Assembly: GCA_019308645.1 (NCBI GenBank)
Contig: JAFDHR010000087.1
Location: 1-8,328, forward strand
Source of the DNA: Deltaproteobacteria bacterium
GTDB lineage: Bacteria; Desulfobacterota; DSM-4660; Desulfatiglandales; B25-G16
Reading direction: 5' to 3'
Length of the DNA stretch: 8,328 bases
Shown: piece by piece, positions 6,076-8,328 of the stretch
Numbering within the stretch: position 1 is the first letter of the stretch
Layout of the letters: the number at the start of each line of letters is the position of its first letter
The notes under the pieces: generated by a model
Database searches by the model: none
Seen by the model: the letters and a program-made list of their open reading frames with translations, nothing else
What the model was told of the DNA's origin: nothing
Made by a program: the position numbers and the translations under genes

Positions 6076-7578
6076 TTATAGCAGTGTATGTTCAATGATC
6101 CTGTCAACATCGCAATGGGCTTCAAAGTGATCAGCCAGTTTATTATACTGGTGAAACCGGGCAAGCCTCCCCTGTCTCGCAGTCCTTTCTCTTAAGTCCT
6201 TTGTCCTGCGAATACTGTTTAATAAATATCCCCTGAATCCAGGGGAATCAAGTATGCCATGGACATAGGTTCCAGCAATTCTATCCCCTTCCAATGACCA
6301 GCCATCTTCCCAGAACCGCCTGTTACCTGGTTCATGTATCCTTAAGAATGGCTTGCCCAACCTCCTTAAAATTGTGCTTTTGCCCATGTGGATCTCATAC
6401 CCTGTCACCTTTTTCCCGTTCATCAAACATGCACCTGTAACCTTGCGGACAATCTTTTCTTCCTCCAGAATGGTCTCCATAGGAAGTAGGCCCAGGCCCC
6501 TTACCTCTTTTCTATCCGATTCAACACCTAATGGGTCCTTGATCTTTTCCCCTAAAAGTTGATATCCACCGCATATCCCCAGGCACCTCCCTCCTTTTTT
6601 TACAAATTCTTTGATTGTCTTTTTCCATCCGGTTCGCCCCAGCCACAGGGCATCTTCCATCACATTTTTTGTACCAGGCAAAACGAGAAGATTATAGCCA
6701 TTTACCAGTTCTCTGGGACGAAAAAGAAAGTTCACTACCACGTCTGGTTCATGCATGAGAATTTCCAAATCCGTGAAGTTAGAGATGCTGGGGAGCTTTA
6801 AGACCGCAATATTTACCGTGTTCTGCTTGATTGGCTTGAGCTTATGTTTATCCTCCTGGATAACAACTGAGTCCTCAGAGTCTATAAATATATCGTTAAA
6901 AAAAGGTATCAGGCCAAAAACCGGCCTGCCTGTCTTGTTTTCAATATAATCAATTCCAGATTCAAAAAGACGTGGATCCCCTCTAAACTTATTGATCAGA
7001 AATCCTGTAGTTAGGGCTCTCTCTTCCCTGGTCATAAGCTTATAGCTGCCAATGAGCTGGGCAAACACACCGCCCCTGTCAATATCTGCGACCAGTAAGC
7101 AAGATGCCCCCACCTGCTGAGCAAGTGGGAGGTTCACCAGGTCATTCTGTTTAAGGTTCATCTCACAGCAGCTCCCTGCCCCTTCCATGACTATGACATC
7201 ATAATCCCTGGCCAGGGTGTTGTAGGATTCCAGGACAATATGCCTGAGCCTGGGCTTGAACTCATGATAATTAATTGCCTCCATTTGTCCAAAGACTTTT
7301 CCTCTAAGGATCACCTGGGAGCCATGGTTAGATGAAGGTTTCAACAACACTGGATTCATATGTACCGAAGGAAGGACACCTGCTGCCTCAGCTTGAACTA
7401 CCTGGGCCCGGCCGATTTCCCCTCCTTCCATAGTTACAAAGGAGTTGTTGGACATGTTCTGGGCCTTGAATGGGGCAACCTTATAGCCCCTTCTTTTAAA
7501 TATCCGGCAGAATGCTGTTACAGCGATTGATTTTCCTACATCACTGCCGGTTCCAAGAAACATGACGGCTTTTGCCAT
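6076..7578 (-). CDS. cobQ: Cobyric acid synthase, glutamine-hydrolysing (CobQ/CbiP)
   Basis: This 500-residue cytoplasmic enzyme amidates the b, d, e and g side chains of adenosylcobyrinic acid a,c-diamide, using glutamine and ATP, to give adenosylcobyric acid. The N-terminal synthetase domain begins with FLGTGSDVGKS (7-17, dethiobiotin-synthetase-type P-loop). It continues with APFKAQNMSNNSFVT (35-49), GGEIGRAQVVQAEAAGV (52-68), MNPVLLKP (74-81), MEGAGS (131-136) and ADIDRGGVFAQ (164-174). The C-terminal class I glutamine amidotransferase-like domain has GICGGYQLLG with Cys336 as nucleophile, GYEIHMGKS (393-401) and GTYVHGI with His440. The length is typical. The ATG at 7578 has AAAGG close upstream. 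The gene converges on the cbiZ fusion with a 17-base gap and no terminator between them. No riboswitch lies on its own strand, so it seems regulated separately from the plus-strand genes. Confidence 0.96.
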   Translation of the reverse strand: MAKAVMFLGTGSDVGKSIAVTAFCRIFKRRGYKVAPFKAQNMSNNSFVTMEGGEIGRAQVVQAEAAGVLPSVHMNPVLLKPSSNHGSQVILRGKVFGQMEAINYHEFKPRLRHIVLESYNTLARDYDVIVMEGAGSCCEMNLKQNDLVNLPLAQQVGASCLLVADIDRGGVFAQLIGSYKLMTREERALTTGFLINKFRGDPRLFESGIDYIENKTGRPVFGLIPFFNDIFIDSEDSVVIQEDKHKLKPIKQNTVNIAVLKLPSISNFTDLEILMHEPDVVVNFLFRPRELVNGYNLLVLPGTKNVMEDALWLGRTGWKKTIKEFVKKGGRCLGICGGYQLLGEKIKDPLGVESDRKEVRGLGLLPMETILEEEKIVRKVTGACLMNGKKVTGYEIHMGKSTILRRLGKPFLRIHEPGNRRFWEDGWSLEGDRIAGTYVHGILDSPGFRGYLLNSIRRTKDLRERTARQGRLARFHQYNKLADHFEAHCDVDRIIEHTLL

Positions 7579-7725
7579 TACCTTTCATTCCTTTGAAAGC
7601 TTGTAATGCTTTGTAATAACTTACTTCTATCAAGTATATGGGAAACAGGGTTGAGGATCAAGGGGAAAGCAATAGCCTCCTTAAAGAATTATAAGTTCAG
7701 GAAACAATAAAATACGGCAATCTTC
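7579..7725. other. Divergent intergenic region upstream of cobQ
   Basis: No gene is seen here. On the minus strand, a TATAAT at 7693-7688 could be a -10 box for cobQ, but I find no good -35 at proper spacing. A minus-strand AAGGAGG (7682-7676) is followed only by a four-codon TTG frame, so it serves no visible gene. No cobalamin riboswitch core is found on the minus strand. Confidence 0.4.
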
Positions 7726-7755
7726 TTGACTTACATCTATCTTTTTAAATAAAAT
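7726..7755 (+). promoter_or_regulatory. Putative sigma70-type promoter for riboswitch 3
   Basis: TTGACT (7726-7731) and TAAAAT (7750-7755) are separated by 18 bases in an AT-rich stretch. The transcript would start near 7762, only a few bases before the P1 helix of the third riboswitch at 7766. That agreement supports the call. Confidence 0.6.
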
Positions 7756-7765
7756 ACTCAATTGA

Positions 7766-7952
7766 AGTTCAGGTGCCTGCTTAAGGCTTAATAGGGAACC
7801 CCGTTAAAATCTGGGATGGGCCCGCCGCTGTGACCCCGGCCTTTTCTTAAAAAAGAGAAAAGGGAACCCTTTAGCATTTTGTGCCACTGCTCCAATAGAT
7901 CGGGGTGGGAAGGCAGCTAAAGGGCGGGGAAGTCAGAAGACCTGCCTGAACT
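7766..7952 (+). promoter_or_regulatory. Cobalamin riboswitch 3 (canonical, apparently orphaned)
   Basis: This aptamer matches the cobalamin consensus more closely than the tandem pair. It has GGTGCC (7772-7777), TTAATAGGGAA, CCGCCGCTGTGA, GCCACTG (7883-7889), GGGAAGGC (7907-7914) and AGTCAGAAGACCTGCC ending at 7946. P1 is a perfect eight-base helix, AGTTCAGG (7766-7773) with CCTGAACT (7945-7952). A terminator follows 50 bases later, so it should turn transcription off when cobamide binds. Its target gene is not visible: no cobamide gene follows before the transposase start at 8269. It lies on the strand opposite cobQ and cannot control that gene directly. Confidence 0.95.
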
Positions 7953-8004
7953 GGTGAACCTTCGCGGATTGAGGTTATCCGAAGATCTTGAGGATAAAAA
8001 AGGG

Positions 8005-8042
8005 AAGTCCCTGGATCGATATTATTGATTCAGGGACTTTTT
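8005..8042 (+). terminator. Intrinsic terminator of riboswitch 3
   Basis: AAGTCCCTG (8005-8013) pairs perfectly with CAGGGACTT (8031-8039), and the stem continues through a G-U pair and ATCGAT/ATTGAT (8015-8020 with 8024-8029), leaving a three-base loop. A run of T residues follows at 8038-8042 and then ATT. This is the expected expression platform of the upstream aptamer. Confidence 0.9.
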
Positions 8043-8064
8043 ATTGCTTAAATATCAGTCAAGG

Positions 8065-8268
8065 AAATGTAAGGCGATATTCAAGAGGACATTAAGAAAT
8101 TTAGTAGCAACGAAAATAAATTTTGCTAACAAAATATGATGGTTTCGTAAAAAGTCAATCCCATGTAAATAGCTGAAATGATTAAAAATAGATGTCATTT
8201 TTGCTTGTTTTTCGCCTTACATTTTGCTATAAAGGACTCACATAATCAACCAAAATACAGGTGAATGC
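8065..8268. mobile_element. Probable left flank of an insertion sequence, with a 13-bp inverted repeat
   Basis: This AT-rich stretch holds no gene. A perfect 13-base inverted repeat, AAATGTAAGGCGA (8065-8077) with TCGCCTTACATTT (8212-8224), encloses 134 bases. ATTTTG/CAAAAT (8120-8125 with 8130-8135) is a second short palindrome. GATGGTTTCGTAAAAAGTC (8138-8156) resembles, from memory, terminal sequences of insertion elements in Desulfobacterota-like genomes. Since a transposase-like start follows at 8269, the element's left end is probably in this stretch, but the exact boundary cannot be fixed without the right end. Confidence 0.4.
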
Positions 8269-8328
8269 ATGATTCGAATTAAAAACCAAAAACAGAATAC
8301 TCTTTTTGATCCCTGGAGTTTCTTAAGC
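8269..8328 (+). CDS. N-terminus of a probable transposase, cut by the window edge
   Basis: From the ATG at 8269 the frame stays open for 20 codons to the last base and begins MIRIKNQKQNTLFDPW. AGGTGA (8259-8264) lies four bases upstream as a ribosome site. The start with IKNQKQ and LFDPW, followed by FLS, resembles the N-terminus of large DDE transposases of the IS1182/ISNCY type. The identification rests on these few residues and on the palindromic flank. The catalytic part lies outside the window. Confidence 0.55.
   Translation, partial: MIRIKNQKQNTLFDPWSFLS

Noticed and set aside
6353..6949. Three plus-strand frames of 64-80 codons
   Set aside because: They lie entirely antisense to the strongly conserved cobQ sequence and have no ribosome sites or recognisable features.
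6076..7578. Control of cobQ by the third cobalamin riboswitch
   Set aside because: The riboswitch and its terminator are on the plus strand and transcribed away from cobQ, so a cis effect on cobQ is not expected.
7676..7682. Perfect AAGGAGG on the minus strand upstream of cobQ
   Set aside because: It is followed only by a TTG frame of four codons, and no start codon in frame with cobQ lies at suitable spacing.

Overview
This window is a compact cobamide (vitamin B12) salvage locus from a diderm bacterium. A TonB-dependent receptor with a signal peptide shows that an outer membrane is present. Base composition is moderate, strong AGGAGG-type ribosome sites are common, and the transposase start at the right edge resembles one I associate with Desulfobacterota-like anaerobes. 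That placement is a guess from memory; the sequence itself only supports 'diderm, cobamide-dependent'.

Layout. Bases 1-795 carry no protein gene apart from a doubtful minus-strand fragment. They hold a sigma70-like promoter followed by two complete cobalamin riboswitches in series (170-370 and 477-667), each with its own intrinsic terminator (430-464 and 721-756). Downstream on the plus strand, apparently in one transcription unit, come the corrinoid adenosyltransferase gene cobO (796-1335), an unrecognised 86-residue protein (1478-1738), a structured leader (about 1745-1851), a BtuB-type TonB-dependent receptor (1873-3849), a strong hairpin (3857-3891), a 35-codon small ORF (3930-4037) and a 674-residue multidomain protein (4034-6058). 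The small ORF stop overlaps the start of the multidomain gene. The latter joins a signal peptide, a BtuF-like corrinoid-binding domain, a CbiZ adenosylcobinamide amidohydrolase domain and a C-terminal domain that looks like a degenerate CobZ/PgpA-type module as in CbiS. Convergent to it, 17 bp away on the minus strand, is cobyric acid synthase cobQ/cbiP (6076-7578).

Bases 7579-8328 hold a second plus-strand promoter, a third, very canonical cobalamin riboswitch (7766-7952) and its terminator (8005-8042). No cobamide gene follows inside the window; a 13-bp inverted repeat and the first 20 codons of a probable transposase come instead. This riboswitch may have been separated from its gene by an insertion.

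How the genes fit together. The receptor would bring corrinoids across the outer membrane, the BtuF-like domain would capture them, CbiZ would cut the nucleotide loop or aminopropanol side chain to give cobyric acid, and CobQ would make the same intermediate from the a,c-diamide. CobO adenosylates corrinoids. The plus-strand unit is placed under two serial B12 switches, so it should be shut off when cobamide is plentiful. No inner-membrane BtuC or BtuD gene is present here.

Most unusual points: the tandem riboswitch-terminator units, the BtuF-CbiZ-CobZ-like fusion with an export signal (which raises a topology question), the overlapping small ORF before it, the alternative-pairing leader before the receptor, and the apparently orphaned third riboswitch.
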